DNA from: Hespellia sp.
GTDB lineage: Bacteria > Bacillota > Clostridia > Lachnospirales > Lachnospiraceae
Length of the DNA: 40,798 nt
Assembly (NCBI GenBank): GCA_028689735.1
Contig: JAQVCP010000022.1
Coordinates: 1-40,798, forward strand
Direction of reading: 5' to 3'
Position numbers and translations under genes: made by a program. The notes beneath the pieces were generated by a model. It was given only the letters and a program-made list of their open reading frames with translations. It ran no database searches and was not told the origin of the DNA. The stretch's first letter is position 1. The number at the start of each line of letters is the position of its first letter. Positions 1-8,076 of this stretch are shown here, piece by piece.

Positions 1-736
1 TCACTCGGTTGCTCTTGGGTGTTTTGGGGGAAGTAATCACATCCTGCCCCTTTAATCTCTGGTATGACTTGTTAATACGAAGATTGCACTTGTCGAAGTC
101 AAAGTCGGCAGGAGTAAGGGCTAATAGTTCGCCCATTCGGATACCGCACCAGTAGAGCATTTCAAAGGCATAATAGGACTGTGGCTTATCCATCATGGCA
201 TCTGCAAATTTCAAATATTCTTCCTTCGTCCAGAACAGCATTTCCTTGTGTTCCTCTGAACCCATAGAGCCTGCTTTCTGTGCTGGATTGGAAGTCAGGT
301 GATAAAACCTTACCGCATGATTGAATATGGCACTTAGCTGTGCGTGAATTGTTTTCAGATAGGTTGGTGCATGGGGTTCTCCATTCTCATCCCGATAAGC
401 TAACAACTCATTCTGCCATGCAATAATGTCCTTTGGTTCGATTTCCTCCATCTTTCGATTTTCAAAATAGGGAATAATTTTGGTTCTGATAATGTGGCTC
501 TTAGATTCCCATGTGTTCTCCTTTACTCGTTTCTTCTTATCCGTTTCGTAGATTTCAAAGAAGCTGCCAAAGGTCATATCCAGTTTCCCACCCTGCTTTA
601 ACAGTTCCTCACGTTCCCACATCTGGGCTTCACGCTTTGTCGCAAAACCCCTTTTCTGTGTCTGCTTCCGTTCCCCTCTCCAATCTGTGAAACGAAAGAC
701 CACACGCCACTTATCTCCATCTTTGTAAACAGCCAT
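1..736 (-). CDS. Tyrosine site-specific integrase, N-terminal 245 codons (cut by window edge)
   Basis: Reading the minus strand from the ATG at 736 gives an open frame to the window edge. It starts MAVYKDGDKWRVVFRF, typical of the Arm-type DNA-binding domain of Tn916/phage-like integrases. A SAM-like core-binding domain follows (around residues 60-165, including AWQNELLAYRDENGEPHAPT). The start of the catalytic domain then appears with CGIRMGELLALTP, which carries the first catalytic Arg, and near the edge TSPKTPKSNR, which carries the beta-hairpin Lys. The HxxR box and nucleophilic Tyr lie outside. It should catalyse integration and excision of the element whose far border abuts guaA. The small HTH gene directly upstream in the same orientation is the usual excisionase partner. 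Confidence 0.93.
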   Translation of the reverse strand, partial: MAVYKDGDKWRVVFRFTDWRGERKQTQKRGFATKREAQMWEREELLKQGGKLDMTFGSFFEIYETDKKKRVKENTWESKSHIIRTKIIPYFENRKMEEIEPKDIIAWQNELLAYRDENGEPHAPTYLKTIHAQLSAIFNHAVRFYHLTSNPAQKAGSMGSEEHKEMLFWTKEEYLKFADAMMDKPQSYYAFEMLYWCGIRMGELLALTPADFDFDKCNLRINKSYQRLKGQDVITSPKTPKSNRV

Positions 737-751
737 TCTATCAACTCCCTT

Positions 752-934
752 CTATTGTTCGCTGTAACACATTTTCTTTTTGAAGAACTCCGTATTTACT
801 CTGGATGAAACAGTGATATATCCCATCTTCTGTAATTCTTTATTCATCTGCTTTACAATTTTGTATGCATAAGATTTTGATACCCCGATTTCATCGGCTA
901 CGTCCTGTACGCTCATAAAAGTTTTCTGTTCCAT
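752..934 (-). CDS. Small helix-turn-helix protein, probable excisionase/recombination directionality factor
   Basis: A 60-aa basic protein. Residues 7-27 (MSVQDVADEIGVSKSYAYKIV) form a clear HTH/MerR-excisionase-type motif, followed by a short wing-like segment. The Shine-Dalgarno GGGAGGAAA lies about 5 nt before the ATG. It sits 15 bp upstream of the integrase on the same strand, the standard xis-int arrangement in Firmicute integrative elements. Function as an excisionase is inferred from size, motif and position; a small repressor is the alternative. Confidence 0.75.
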   Translation of the reverse strand: MEQKTFMSVQDVADEIGVSKSYAYKIVKQMNKELQKMGYITVSSRVNTEFFKKKMCYSEQ

Positions 935-960
935 GTGGTTTCCTCCCTCGTTTTGTTGTT

Positions 961-1116
961 CCTAAACTGTTTTGTTTAAGTTTTGTAAAGTTATCATGCT
1001 AAACATTTTAAGTTAAGTCAATAGGTTTTCAAGTAAATATTAACTTTTTTTGTTTAGGTTCTTGTTGCTATCCTTTTTTCTTCGTGTTATACTCTACATA
1101 AGCAAATAAGTTTAGG
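961..1116. promoter_or_regulatory. Divergent control region with five CYTAAAC-type heptamers (probable XRE operators)
   Basis: The 190-bp gap between the divergent xis and XRE genes contains CCTAAAC (961-967), GTTTAAG (974-980), GCTAAAC (998-1004), GTTTAGG (1052-1058) and GTTTAGG (1110-1116). The first two form an inverted repeat with a 6-bp spacer. The last overlaps the Shine-Dalgarno of the XRE gene. This looks like an operator set letting the XRE protein repress itself and xis-int. Confidence 0.5.
1065..1093 (+). promoter_or_regulatory. Sigma-A-type promoter of the XRE gene
   Basis: TTGCTA (1065-1070) and TATACT (1088-1093) are separated by 17 bp, about 34 bp upstream of the XRE start codon. 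One CYTAAAC-type heptamer lies just upstream and one just downstream, so repressor binding could block it. Confidence 0.55.
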
Positions 1117-1126
1117 AGGTTTCATT

Positions 1127-1633
1127 ATGGCAATCGGACAACGCATTAAATTTTTTCGTAACAGAAAAGGCATGACACAAAAGTATCTGGGCGAAATTCT
1201 GGGCTTTCTTGGAAAAACCTCTGATGTTCGTATGGCTCAATATGAATCAGAAGCCAGAGTTCCCAAAGCTGAACTGGTAAAAGAGATGGCTAATATCTTT
1301 GATGTCAGTACTCATGCTCTCAACGTACCAGATATAGATACCTATCTTGGTCTGATGCACACCTTTTTTGCATTGGAAGATATATATGGTTTGAAAATCG
1401 GAGAGATGGATGGAGAAATTTGTCTGCGTCTGGATAAATCAGTTACCGCCCCCGGTTCAACTTTAGACGATATGTTTCGCTCATGGCAGGTACAGAGTAC
1501 CCGACTTGAAGCTGGAGAAATCTCTAAAGAGGAATATGATGAATGGCGATATAAATATCCAGCACTTGACACATCAAAACGCTGGGCTAAAGTTCCTTCG
1601 CAAGAATTGAGCGATATGCTCACTAAAAAATAG
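1127..1633 (+). CDS. XRE-family helix-turn-helix transcriptional regulator
   Basis: 168 aa. Residues 4-60 form a Cro/CI-type HTH (IGQRIKFFRNRKGMTQKYLG ... ARVPKAELVKEMANIFDVS). The remaining roughly 105 residues are a C-terminal domain of the kind seen in element-borne XRE proteins (IYGLKIGEMDGEICLRLDKS, and WRYKYPALDTSKRW near the end). The start is fixed by AGGAGG 7 nt upstream. It is divergent from xis-int and probably controls excision. It is followed after 26 bp by an unknown gene, so the two are probably cotranscribed. Confidence 0.85.
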   Translation: MAIGQRIKFFRNRKGMTQKYLGEILGFLGKTSDVRMAQYESEARVPKAELVKEMANIFDVSTHALNVPDIDTYLGLMHTFFALEDIYGLKIGEMDGEICLRLDKSVTAPGSTLDDMFRSWQVQSTRLEAGEISKEEYDEWRYKYPALDTSKRWAKVPSQELSDMLTKK

Positions 1634-1659
1634 CACTGAATCGAATTGGAGGTATTCCC

Positions 1660-2319
1660 ATGGATAAAATTATTCCCGCTTTTGAAACAACCCTATTTGA
1701 TTCAACACTAAGTGATGCTTGTGCGGACATAACTGAACTAGGTATTGATTCTTTGTTGGATGATGGAGTATTCAAAAGTATTCCCGTTGTCAGTCTTTTG
1801 GTAGGTGTTGGAAAAACTGCTCAAAATATTCATGACAGGAATTTACTAAAACAAACCATAAAATTTATTAACAGTTTTAATGAAAAATCTATTGATCCCC
1901 AAAAATTGGTAAAGCATAAAAACAAGTTACAAACAAACCCACGCTTTGCTGAGGAAGAACTAGGGCGTGTAATTATTCTTCTTAATTCTAATGTTGAAAT
2001 CAAAAAATCAGATCTTTTAGCAAAATTTTATCGTGCATACGTTAACGAAGAAATTGACTGGTCTACATTTTGTGAATTTTCTGATATCACATCTCGTTTG
2101 TTTATTTCTGATTTAGATGTGTTATATAAAGTAGCAAATGGTCAAATCTCCGACACCTCTCAGTGTACTGTTTATAAAGCTGATAGATTGATCGCACTTG
2201 GTTTATTAGATTCAGCTATGAAATCCATGAGTATTAGCAGTGTAAGCGGAAGTCAAACTCAACGCTATATACAAGTTAATTCATTAGGGCAATTATATTG
2301 TCAATTATGTTTAAGCTAA
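1660..2319 (+). CDS. Hypothetical element-encoded protein with hydrophobic segment and winged-helix-like C-terminus
   Basis: 219 aa, not assigned to a named family with confidence. Residues 36-55 (VFKSIPVVSLLVGVGKTAQN) are a hydrophobic/amphipathic stretch followed by a basic segment (HDRNLLKQTIKFI), an arrangement I associate with phage- and element-borne proteins of unknown function. The C-terminus (YKADRLIALGLLD ... RYIQVNSLGQLYCQL) resembles a winged helix. A Shine-Dalgarno (GGAGG) precedes the ATG, and the gene lies 26 bp after the XRE gene. Base composition is more AT-rich than guaA, in keeping with acquired DNA. Immunity or defence cargo is possible but not shown. Confidence 0.7.
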   Translation: MDKIIPAFETTLFDSTLSDACADITELGIDSLLDDGVFKSIPVVSLLVGVGKTAQNIHDRNLLKQTIKFINSFNEKSIDPQKLVKHKNKLQTNPRFAEEELGRVIILLNSNVEIKKSDLLAKFYRAYVNEEIDWSTFCEFSDITSRLFISDLDVLYKVANGQISDTSQCTVYKADRLIALGLLDSAMKSMSISSVSGSQTQRYIQVNSLGQLYCQLCLS

Positions 2320-2327
2320 ATCAACGC

Positions 2328-2373
2328 AAAAAACCTTACCAACTTTCATATTTTGAAAATCAGTAAGGTTTTT
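2328..2373 (+). terminator. Rho-independent terminator after the XRE/orf219 pair
   Basis: The arms AAAAAACCTTAC and GTAAGGTTTTT are separated by a 23-nt loop, with a T-run on the + strand and an A-run on the other side. It sits 9 bp after the orf219 stop codon. Confidence 0.7.
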
Positions 2374-2500
2374 CTATGTCATATTGAAATAAATTTTACT
2401 CGTTGAGTGAGAGCCAAATGTTGCCAAATCGTTGCCACGGCTTAAACATATTTGTTTGGAATCCGCATAAACACTGGGTTCTTTTTAGCACTTACATCAC
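2374..2500. other. Probable element/chromosome junction (attachment region at the guaA 3' end)
   Basis: A gene-free stretch between the terminator and the guaA stop codon. It holds a direct repeat of GTTGCC (in TGTTGCCAAATCGTTGCC) and runs into the last guaA codons. The 3' end of guaA is a well-known target of integrative elements, and a tyrosine integrase lies 1.8 kb away, so the att core is probably here. The second copy would be outside the window. Confidence 0.45.
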
Positions 2501-4044
2501 TCAAATTCGATTGTCCCAGGCGGCTTCCCCGTCAAATCATACATCACTCGATTCACATGACTAACCTCATTCACAATCCTACTGGTAACCTTCTGCAGTA
2601 CCTCCCAAGGCACCTGGGCGCTCTCCGCCGTCATAAAGTCAATCGTATTCACCGCTCTCAGTGCAATCGCGTAGTCATAGGTTCTCTCATCCCCCATAAC
2701 CCCAACGCTCCGCATGTTAGTTAATGCAGCAAAGTACTGACCAACCGTCTTGTTCATCCCGGCTTTGTCCATCTCTTCGCGATAGATTGCGTCTGCTTCC
2801 TGCACCATCTTTACCTTCTCCTCGGTGACTTCACCGATGATTCGGATGCCAAGTCCCGGACCTGGGAATGGTTGTCTGAAGACTAATCTTTCCGGAATTC
2901 CAAGTTCCAGCCCTACTTTACGCACCTCATCTTTGAACAGGTCGCGAAGCGGCTCGATGATTTCTTTGAAATCTACGCAGTCCGGAAGTCCCCCTACGTT
3001 GTGGTGAGATTTAATGACTGCGGATTCTCCGCCGACTCCTGACTCTACTACGTCCGGGTAAATGGTTCCCTGTACAAGGAAGTCTACGGTTCCGATTTTC
3101 TTTGCTTCTTCTTCGAAGACACGGATGAATTCTTCTCCAATAATCTTTCTCTTGGTCTCAGGGTCTGAGACTCCGGCTAATTTGCTATAGTATCTTTCCT
3201 GTGCATTGACACGGATAAAGTTGAGGTCATAATTGCCTTCCGGTCCGAAGACCGATTCAACTTCATCGCCTTCGTCTTTGCGGAGAAGACCGTGGTCTAC
3301 GAATACGCAGGTCAGTTGATTGCCAATTGCTTTGGATAACATGACCGCTGCTACGGAGGAGTCAACTCCACCAGACAGTGCGCAGAGCACTTTTCCGTCT
3401 CCAACCTTATCGCGAATTGCCTGAATGGATTCTTCTACAAATGCATCCATTCTCCAGTCACCAGCGCATCCACATACGTTTAATACATAGTTACTCAGCA
3501 TTTCTTTCCCATACTGTGTGTGCAGTACTTCCGGATGGAACTGGATTGCATATAATCTGTCTGCTTCATTCTCCGCTGCTGCCACCGGACAGTCTGCAGT
3601 GTGAGCTGTAATTTCAAATCCCGGTGCTGTCTTTGCGATGCGGTCAAAATGGCTCATCCATACGATGCTCTTTTCTGGAACACCCTGGAAAACTTTGGAA
3701 CTGGTCTTGTCAAGCAACACCTCTGTCTTGCCATATTCGCCGACCTCCGGTGTCTCCACTTTGCCGCCGAGCACATGCATCATCAACTGTGCACCGTAGC
3801 ATAAGCCAAGTACCGGAATTCCCAGTTCAAACAACTCTTTGCTGTAGGTCGGTGAATCCGGCTCGTAACAGCTGTTTGGTCCACCCGTCAAGATGATTCC
3901 CTTCGGTTCCATTTCCTTGATCTTTTCTATATCTGTCTTATAAGAATAAATCTCGCAATACACGTTACATTCTCTGACACGTCTTGCAACTAACTGGTTG
4001 TATTGACCGCCAAAATCAATAACAATGACTAATTCTTTTTTCAA
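2497..4044 (-). CDS. guaA: GMP synthase (glutamine-hydrolysing)
   Basis: 515 aa, normal full length. It converts XMP to GMP using glutamine and ATP in cytosolic purine synthesis. The N-terminal class I glutamine amidotransferase has the nucleophile Cys in GLCYGAQLM and the His/Glu of FHPE. The ATP-pyrophosphatase domain begins at about residue 205 with the PP-loop [10 protein letters not shown]. The C-terminal dimerisation domain contains [14 protein letters not shown] and ends PPGTIEFE. An AGGAGG precedes the ATG. The intact C-terminus implies that the adjoining integrative element preserved the coding end. Confidence 0.98.
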   Translation of the reverse strand: MKKELVIVIDFGGQYNQLVARRVRECNVYCEIYSYKTDIEKIKEMEPKGIILTGGPNSCYEPDSPTYSKELFELGIPVLGLCYGAQLMMHVLGGKVETPEVGEYGKTEVLLDKTSSKVFQGVPEKSIVWMSHFDRIAKTAPGFEITAHTADCPVAAAENEADRLYAIQFHPEVLHTQYGKEMLSNYVLNVCGCAGDWRMDAFVEESIQAIRDKVGDGKVLCALSGGVDSSVAAVMLSKAIGNQLTCVFVDHGLLRKDEGDEVESVFGPEGNYDLNFIRVNAQERYYSKLAGVSDPETKRKIIGEEFIRVFEEEAKKIGTVDFLVQGTIYPDVVESGVGGESAVIKSHHNVGGLPDCVDFKEIIEPLRDLFKDEVRKVGLELGIPERLVFRQPFPGPGLGIRIIGEVTEEKVKMVQEADAIYREEMDKAGMNKTVGQYFAALTNMRSVGVMGDERTYDYAIALRAVNTIDFMTAESAQVPWEVLQKVTSRIVNEVSHVNRVMYDLTGKPPGTIEFE

Positions 4045-4159
4045 GATTACTTCCTCCTATTTCTCTTTTGCTAAATAACCGTTAACTTTTGATTATTATG
4101 TCTTTTCCTATTATAAAGTAGGCACTTTTGATTTACAACCCTAAATTCAATTCTCCGCC

Positions 4160-5515
4160 TCACACCGTCTTAAAATGCATCCACTTCCCACTCAGATACC
4201 GCACAAACATCAGCACCGCGCGGAAGCACCAGTCGATGACCATCGCCACCCAGACGCCAAACACGCCCCAGCCCATATATTTACCAAGGACATAGCTGAA
4301 TCCGATACGGAACACCCACATGGATACAATGGAAATGTACATCGGCATTTTCGCATCACCGGACGCACGCAGGGTGCACGGCAGGGAAAATGAAACTGGC
4401 CAGATGATCATGCAGGAGATGCTGTGGAAAATGAGGATTTTCTCTGTGGTCGCTGCTGTGATATCCGACAGGTTGTACGCCTTCAATATAAATGGAAGTA
4501 GTACGAACACCAAGGCATTCATCACCCAGATGCTGACGTATGTAATGGCCATCATTTTCTTCGTGTAGTACTTTGCCTGTCCGTAATCTCCCGCCCCCAC
4601 ACACCGGGCAATGACCGTGGTCATGGCAAGTCCCATCGCCAGTCCCGGAAGAATCTGGAACATGGCAACGGCATTGGAAACAGCATTTGCCGCAATGGCG
4701 TAGGTTCCAAAAGTGGAAACCAAGCTCAGCACCAGGATTTTCCCGAGCTGAAACATGCTGTTTTCCAGTCCATTTGGCACACCAATACTTAAGATTCGCT
4801 TGATCATCTTTCCATCCGGACGGTAGGAAAATATTTTTTCAAAATACAGCTGATGTTTGTGACTGCAGAGCATCGCAATAATCACGATGGCCGCCACCAT
4901 TCTGGACACCAGCGTTGGGATGGCAACGCCCTCGGTTCCACGATGAAAACCATAAATGAGGATTGCATTTCCGCATACATTGATCGCGTTCATGAGGATG
5001 GAGACCCGCATGGACATCTGGGAATTTCCCATGGCACGGAAAATTGCCGCTCCTCCGTTGTACAGTGCGATAAAGGGAATCGATGCCGCCACGATTACCA
5101 GATAGGTGTTGGCATGTCCCATCACGTCTGCATCGATGGAACCGAATACTACATGCAGGATAAAATATTTTCTAAGATAAATGATTACCGTGATGACCAG
5201 AGCGCAAAGGGTGATAAACCACACCAATTGCTTGGCAGCGCCCCGCGCCCGCTCTTCATCCTTCATCCCCAGGTACTGGCCCGATACCACCGCGCCGCCT
5301 GTGGCGAGTGCCGCAAATGCGTTGATGAACAGCACCATAATCTGATCCACCAGAGATACGCCGGACACCGCAGACTCACCCACGCTTGCAATCATAATCG
5401 AATCTGCCATTCCCACTAAAATGGCAAGTAATTGTTCAATAATCAGCGGAAGAATCAATGCCACCAGCATCTTGTTGGTAAACAAATATCCACTTTTTTC
5501 TTTTCTCTCTCTCAT
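4160..5515 (-). CDS. MATE-family multidrug/cation antiporter
   Basis: 451 aa with about 12 predicted membrane segments in two MatE halves (roughly residues 15-175 and 245-405). Family-typical stretches are ILPLIIEQLLAILVGMADSI near the start and a conserved IRFRAMGNSQ-like segment (GGAAIFRAMGNSQMSMRV). It is expected to export drugs or metabolites in exchange for Na+ or H+. AAGGAG lies 7 nt before the ATG. It is downstream-facing toward guaA but separated by 115 bp; no functional link is evident. Substrate unknown. Confidence 0.93.
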   Translation of the reverse strand: MRERKEKSGYLFTNKMLVALILPLIIEQLLAILVGMADSIMIASVGESAVSGVSLVDQIMVLFINAFAALATGGAVVSGQYLGMKDEERARGAAKQLVWFITLCALVITVIIYLRKYFILHVVFGSIDADVMGHANTYLVIVAASIPFIALYNGGAAIFRAMGNSQMSMRVSILMNAINVCGNAILIYGFHRGTEGVAIPTLVSRMVAAIVIIAMLCSHKHQLYFEKIFSYRPDGKMIKRILSIGVPNGLENSMFQLGKILVLSLVSTFGTYAIAANAVSNAVAMFQILPGLAMGLAMTTVIARCVGAGDYGQAKYYTKKMMAITYVSIWVMNALVFVLLPFILKAYNLSDITAATTEKILIFHSISCMIIWPVSFSLPCTLRASGDAKMPMYISIVSMWVFRIGFSYVLGKYMGWGVFGVWVAMVIDWCFRAVLMFVRYLSGKWMHFKTV

Positions 5516-5788
5516 ATTGCATTCTCCTTAACCTGTTCATTATACGCTACCTGACACGGGAGTGACAAGTCATGAGAATGCATTTACTCAATATTTTCTT
5601 CAAAAAACACGATTTTTAATCCACTTTAATAAATATTTAACAATAATCAACACATAAACTTCACATTTACGAGTTACAATATCCCTTAACGTTTTGATGT
5701 AAGAATAGTTTGCAGTTAAAACCATTGTTCCAATTGCTGCCTACTTTAACACTTTAATATATGTTCAGAAAGGATCTGAGTTTTTATC
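5516..5788. other. Divergent intergenic region between the MATE gene and the DUF6020-like gene
   Basis: 273 bp, AT-rich, carrying the upstream regions of both divergent genes. An AAAGGA Shine-Dalgarno precedes the 5789 start. I see no RNA gene, strong hairpin or convincing repeat in it. Confidence 0.5.
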
Positions 5789-7543
5789 ATGAAGAAAATA
5801 AAACCTGTACAGCTTCCTGCTGTCACGGTTCCATCTATACAGACCCCGTCCATCGAGGTCCTCCTGTTGTCGATTCTGTTTTCCGGATTCACTGTTGTTG
5901 GACACAGCTTTGCCAAGACAGGCACTTTGAATCTGATTGTCCAAAGTCCCCACGCCATCGAGTCCTCGATTCTAAGATTTATCCTGCTTGCACTGATTTA
6001 TGCACTTGGCATTCATCTTCTCTACCAGCATATCCGGCAGATTACGGCAGACGATGTCAAAGCCGTTGCTCCAAAGCACAATACATTTCCTTATATCTGG
6101 GCTTTTCTGTTTTTAGCCTGGATGCCTTATATGATTGCCTATTTTCCGGGTATTTTTATGGGCGATACCAGTGCACAGATTTGCCAGTTTTTTCAGCTGC
6201 CAAATGGATTTTCCGAGAGTGTCGATCTGATTTCAGGCAGCCAGCTGATCACGGCGCACCACCCGGTCATCCACACCTTGCTGATGGGGGGATGCACCTA
6301 TCTTGGGGAAATGCTTTTCCACTCCGATGTGATTGGAATTTTTCTCTACACGCTGCTCCAGTATAGTGTGTGTTCAGCAGTGCTTGCCTACTCTGTCACA
6401 TTTCTCCGCCGTCAGGGAACGCCCAGACTTTTTCGCTTTGCCGTACTGATGATTTTTGCATTTTATCCGACCTTTCCCAGGTATGCCATGCTGCTGAGCA
6501 AGGATGCATTTTTTGCCTGCTTCATGCTGCTCTTCCAGATTTTTTTAATCAAATGGATCCGCAATCCTGAAGAGATGCTCGCCAGCAAAGCAAAACAGGC
6601 TGCTTTCATCGGCTCCATGGTTGGAGTGCTTTTATTCCGGCAAAATGGAATCCTTGCAGTCATTTTCGGTGCTGCTATCCTGGTTGTCGCATTTCGCGTG
6701 CCACAAGTGCGCAGACAACTCGCCATCGCATTTTTCCTTGCTCTTGGATTTTTTATCCTTTATGGAAAGGTGCTGCTTCCGCTCTGTGAAATCACACCCG
6801 GAAGCAAGCGTGAAGTGCTGTCGATTCCATTTCAGCAGACCGCACGTTATGTAAGCGAACATGGTGACGAGGTGACAAAGGAAGAACGCGAAGCTATTGA
6901 TGCAGTACTTAATTATGACTATATCCAGAAAAATTATAATCCGAATATTTCCGATCCTGTAAAGAAGACCTTCAACGAGGAAGCGACTTCTACTGAACTG
7001 AAAGCATATTTTAAAGTCTGGTTTTCCATGTTCTTTAAACACCCGGGCTGTTATATTCAGGCAACGCTCGCTAATTACTACGGATACTTTTATCTGGGCT
7101 ACGAACCGGCAGACCGGCACCACACCTATTACTGGAATTCCAGCAGTAACTACATGGCAACGCGGAGTGACACAAAGGGCTTTTCCTTCTATCACCCGAC
7201 GCAGACAAAAGAGCTTGCCCTTTATCTGGAAAAGGTTTCCGACAAGATTCTGGCGACTCCGATTCTCTCTTGGATTGAGACGTCCGGCTTCTACACCTGG
7301 GCGCTGCTGATTATCATGATGTACCTGATTTACTCACGGAACTTCAAATACCTTGCGGTCGCACTTCCGGCACTGAGCATCTTTTTAGTATGCCTCATCT
7401 CTCCAGTCAATGGCAGCTATTATTTTCGTTACAGTCTGCCGCTTGCGTTTATGATACCAACCCTGGTCGGAACCTGCTTAAAGCCCATTTCTGTGCCGGT
7501 ATTTCTCCCGAGTGGCCAGTCCGCCTCTGATATGTCGTTCTGA
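5789..7543 (+). CDS. Polytopic membrane protein, DUF6020-like
   Basis: 584 aa with about 11-12 hydrophobic segments. Between the first helices is a conserved-looking loop, YFPGIFMGDTSAQICQFF, followed by AHHPVIHTLLMGG. Then comes RYAMLLSKDAFFACFMLL, a pattern resembling membrane glycosyltransferase-type (GT-C-like) proteins. A long extracytoplasmic stretch at around residues 340-470 contains Tyr- and His-rich segments. I place it in DUF6020, found widely in Lachnospiraceae, but the biochemical role is unknown. A cell-envelope polysaccharide role is inference only. Its 3' end overlaps the convergent spoIIID gene by 66 bp. Confidence 0.8.
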   Translation: MKKIKPVQLPAVTVPSIQTPSIEVLLLSILFSGFTVVGHSFAKTGTLNLIVQSPHAIESSILRFILLALIYALGIHLLYQHIRQITADDVKAVAPKHNTFPYIWAFLFLAWMPYMIAYFPGIFMGDTSAQICQFFQLPNGFSESVDLISGSQLITAHHPVIHTLLMGGCTYLGEMLFHSDVIGIFLYTLLQYSVCSAVLAYSVTFLRRQGTPRLFRFAVLMIFAFYPTFPRYAMLLSKDAFFACFMLLFQIFLIKWIRNPEEMLASKAKQAAFIGSMVGVLLFRQNGILAVIFGAAILVVAFRVPQVRRQLAIAFFLALGFFILYGKVLLPLCEITPGSKREVLSIPFQQTARYVSEHGDEVTKEEREAIDAVLNYDYIQKNYNPNISDPVKKTFNEEATSTELKAYFKVWFSMFFKHPGCYIQATLANYYGYFYLGYEPADRHHTYYWNSSSNYMATRSDTKGFSFYHPTQTKELALYLEKVSDKILATPILSWIETSGFYTWALLIIMMYLIYSRNFKYLAVALPALSIFLVCLISPVNGSYYFRYSLPLAFMIPTLVGTCLKPISVPVFLPSGQSASDMSF

Positions 7544-7735
7544 TTTATTGACATCCAGAACGGATCTGGTCATCCGGGCAAGGCTTGGGTTAATCTGCAG
7601 AAGACGGTCCGTCACGTCCTTATGTACTGTTGACTTGGACACCCCGAACTGCCGCGCCGCCTGTCTCACAGTCACCCGGTTCTCAATAATATAATTGGCT
7701 ATCTCCACCGCCCGCTCCTCAATATAATCTTTCAT
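7478..7735 (-). CDS. spoIIID: Sporulation transcription factor SpoIIID
   Basis: 85 aa from the ATG at 7735 (MKDYIEERAVEIANYIIENR). The HTH at residues 20-44 is VTVRQAARQFGVSKSTVHKD and the basic tail is KSERHIRGGLATREKYRHR, both diagnostic of SpoIIID. It acts in the mother cell, adjusting the sigma-E regulon and helping switch on sigK. A start five codons upstream is in frame, but it would fall inside a strong inverted repeat and has no separate ribosome site. The 3' end overlaps the convergent membrane-protein gene. Confidence 0.96.
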   Translation of the reverse strand: MKDYIEERAVEIANYIIENRVTVRQAARQFGVSKSTVHKDVTDRLLQINPSLARMTRSVLDVNKSERHIRGGLATREKYRHRNGL

Positions 7736-7742
7736 TAAAATT

Positions 7743-7777
7743 CCCCGCATACACTGTTTTTTACAATGTATGCGGGG
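7743..7777 (-). promoter_or_regulatory. Strong inverted repeat over the spoIIID ribosome-binding region
   Basis: CCCCGCATACA (7743-7753) and TGTATGCGGGG (7767-7777) are a perfect 11-bp dyad, extended by TG/CA after one mismatch, with a short A/T loop. On the spoIIID strand the closing GGGG is the only Shine-Dalgarno-like sequence, 7 nt before the start codon, so a folded leader would hide it. The arm also contains CATACATT, which matches the sigma-E -10 consensus; if that is the promoter, the dyad is a DNA site rather than an RNA hairpin. Confidence 0.55.
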
Positions 7778-7830
7778 ATAGTATTAAGTTAGTACAAATT
7801 ATTCTGCTCCTTCCTTTTGAATACATTATT

Positions 7831-8007
7831 CTATTGTCCAAACGAAACGTCCGATATAGTCATGTCTGTATGTACCGTTGACTTGGACACTCCAAATTTC
7901 TTTGCTGCATCTTTGTTTTTCAAAGTTTCAGTTATATAAGATACTTTCTCATCTAACTCTTCATAAAAAAGGGGAAGATATCTTAAGTCATATGTTGTAC
8001 TATCCAT
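7831..8007 (-). pseudogene. SpoIIID-like 58-codon ORF, probable degenerate copy
   Basis: This ORF begins MDSTTYDLRYLPLFYEELDE and then has KDAAKKFGVSKSTVHTD. That closely matches the SpoIIID recognition helix (RQAARQFGVSKSTVHKD) encoded about 200 bp away on the same strand. The rest ends early (MTISDVSFGQ) and lacks the SpoIIID basic tail. No good Shine-Dalgarno is seen. Either a decayed duplicate or a small stand-alone HTH protein. Confidence 0.55.
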
Positions 8008-8010
8008 TTA

Positions 8011-8052
8011 AATAGCCGGGGATTTCATTAACTGAAATCTCTCGGCTATGTA
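8011..8052 (-). terminator. Stem-loop after the DUF4143 ATPase gene
   Basis: ATAGCCGGGGATTTCA and TGAAATCTCTCGGCTAT pair (with one or two mismatches) around a TTAAC loop, 25 bp after the ATPase stop codon. On the gene strand the stem is followed by TTTAAAT, a weak T-tract. Probable terminator. Confidence 0.55.
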
Positions 8053-8076
8053 CGGTAGCTCTATAATATATTGTCT

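Noticed and set aside
1-736. The integrase at the left end as the recombinase of the cassette-like array
   Set aside because: It is an Arm-type Tn916/phage-like integrase paired with an excisionase-like gene at guaA, with housekeeping genes between it and the array; no integron-type feature is visible in the part available.
4045-4159. Purine riboswitch upstream of guaA
   Set aside because: The 115-bp leader has no recognisable purine-aptamer core or terminator hairpin.
4853-5419. 188-codon + strand ORF opposite the MATE gene
   Set aside because: The His/Arg-rich composition is typical of a reverse-frame shadow; the MATE protein on the other strand is clear.
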